Assembly (NCBI GenBank): GCA_000824785.1
Contig: CCNB01000006.1
Span: forward strand, 1 to 64,000
Direction of reading: 5' to 3'
Source of the DNA: Mesorhizobium plurifarium
Lineage (GTDB): Bacteria > Pseudomonadota > Alphaproteobacteria > Rhizobiales > Rhizobiaceae
Length of the DNA stretch: 64,000 bases
Below the pieces are notes generated by a model. The model was given only the letters and a program-made list of their open reading frames with translations. It did not search any database and was not told where the DNA came from. Position 1 is the first letter of the stretch. Every line of letters begins with the position of its first letter. The position numbers were made by a program, and so were the translations under genes. Shown here piece after piece: positions 63,156 to 64,000 of the stretch.

Positions 63156-64000
63156 GAAGCCGGCGACGAGGACAAGGCCGGCAAAAACGGCCGCAGCGGT
63201 GGCGCCGGCGGCGGGCGTCACCGTGCGGCATTATTGCCAGGGCATCGGCGATTGCCATCTGCTTACCTTCAGACATGCGGATGGAAAGCCTTTCCGCATG
63301 CTCATCGACTGCGGCATCCATGTTTCGATCGCGGGTGGCCCGGCGCTGGTCGCCGACATCGTCGCCGACCTCAGACAAGAGACCGGCGGCAAGATCGACA
63401 TCCTCGTCGTCACGCACGAACACTGGGACCATGTCTCCGGCTTCCTGACCGCGAAGGACCTTTTCAAGGACTTTGTTGTCGGCGACGTCTGGATGGCCTG
63501 GACGGAGAATCCGGCGGATGCCGAGGCCGCGGAGCTCGACAAGTTCAAGGGCCAGGCGATCGCCGCGCTGCAGGGCGTGGGTCAGAAGCTCGACGCGATG
63601 CGTGGGCTGAGCTCCTACATGGCCGGTATCCGCGATGGTCTGCAATCCGTGCTCGGCTTCCAGTTCGGCGCGGCCGGCGAGCGGGTGCGCTCGGCCCGCG
63701 ACGCGGCTGCCAGGCTCTCGCAAAAATCGTCACCGACCTATTTCGAGCCCGGCGGACCGCCGGTGACGATCGACGCATTGCTGAACCTTCGCGTCTATGT
63801 GCTCGGTCCGCCGCGCGACAAGGCAGCGCTGCGGCTGGAAGAGAAGGCGAGCGAGATGTTCCCGCTGGCCAGCGGCGGCCCGTTCGCGCGGGCGCTGGCA
63901 AGCGGCCTCAAGATGAACGAGGCGGCCGACACTGGTTACGTCGACGAGCTCAGCCCGTTCGAACGCAATGTCGGCACGCCGCTTTCCGCGGCGCTGAAAG
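63148..64000 (+). CDS. MBL-fold metallo-hydrolase, 3'-truncated by the window edge
   Basis: The open frame from ATG 63148 runs to the window end (284 codons). After a basic, Ala-rich start, VRHYCQGIGDCHLLTF and FRMLIDCG lead to the metal-binding motif H90-E-H92-W-D94-H95 (VVTHEHWDHVSGF), typical of the metallo-beta-lactamase fold of the ComEC/RNase Z-like group. A long insertion follows, rich in Ala and Asp. The 8-base overlap with the protease gene implies coupled translation and a joint function. The substrate is unknown: nuclease, phosphoesterase or other hydrolase are all possible. Confidence 0.85.
   Translation, partial: MSRKPATRTRPAKTAAAVAPAAGVTVRHYCQGIGDCHLLTFRHADGKPFRMLIDCGIHVSIAGGPALVADIVADLRQETGGKIDILVVTHEHWDHVSGFLTAKDLFKDFVVGDVWMAWTENPADAEAAELDKFKGQAIAALQGVGQKLDAMRGLSSYMAGIRDGLQSVLGFQFGAAGERVRSARDAAARLSQKSSPTYFEPGGPPVTIDALLNLRVYVLGPPRDKAALRLEEKASEMFPLASGGPFARALASGLKMNEAADTGYVDELSPFERNVGTPLSAALK

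Overview
The window looks like chromosomal DNA of a high-GC alphaproteobacterium of the order Hyphomicrobiales (Rhizobiales), most probably Mesorhizobium or a close relative. The evidence is the gene families (an HWE-type histidine kinase, a TIGR02281-type retropepsin-like protease, DUF1289 next to cobT, PF06684, a rhizobial iron-permease remnant) and two families of intergenic palindromes of the rhizobial type. No species can be named from sequence alone. No rRNA, tRNA or CRISPR array was found.

Layout. (1) 1-6.3 kb: a collagen-like Gly-X-Thr repeat protein (5' end outside the window), then a type I secretion ABC transporter, its HlyD-type adaptor and a Sel1-repeat protein in one operon; the collagen-like protein is the likely exported substrate. 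(2) 6.3-7.0 kb: gene debris, a perfect terminator hairpin and a ~215-bp repeat whose diverged direct copy lies at 17.3 kb. (3) 7.1-17.1 kb, between these copies: a catabolic cluster with a PF06684 protein, a PucR/GAF regulator, a flavin reductase, an aldehyde dehydrogenase, a luciferase-like monooxygenase, an alpha/beta hydrolase and a complete polar-amino-acid-type ABC importer. This is the layout expected for flavin-dependent opening of a small N-containing substrate. (4) 17.7-21.1 kb: a KaiC-like protein, a PAS/HWE histidine kinase and a single-domain response regulator in one operon. (5) 21.4-25.8 kb: an EamA transporter remnant, a glycogen-debranching-type glucosidase, a debris-rich gap and a tyrosine integrase lying against the 5' end of dusA.

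(6) 25.9-51.6 kb: mostly ordinary core genes. These include a retropepsin, DUF1289, cobT, a membrane histidine kinase, a nuclease, a GST, a UDG-like protein, an Lrp regulator, DUF3299, GNAT, an AlkD-like protein, a beta-hydroxyacid dehydrogenase, a basic-amino-acid ABC importer without its ATPase, mobA/mobB, moaA, DUF971, a MarR/hydrolase pair, plsY, a rhodanese, a TetR/SDR pair and a YcbB-type L,D-transpeptidase. Repeats, including a 167-bp MITE-like element at 44.2 kb, lie between them.

(7) 52.0-64.0 kb holds the most unusual content: a class III adenylate cyclase; a ~1408-residue protein joining a cytochrome P450, a duplicated module around a two-helix membrane hairpin, and a DyP-type peroxidase; a Crp-family regulator; a ~1225-residue protein carrying both a subtilisin triad and a gluzincin HExxH...E site; and a translationally coupled MBL-fold protein that runs off the end. 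Two perfect TGTGA-N6-TCACA palindromes lie in this region, one ahead of the P450-DyP gene and one ahead of the double-protease gene, and both effector genes flank the crp gene. The simplest reading is a local circuit (cyclase, cAMP, Crp, effectors) controlling an intracellular haem-oxidase and protease system of unknown purpose. I did not recognise it as a described system.
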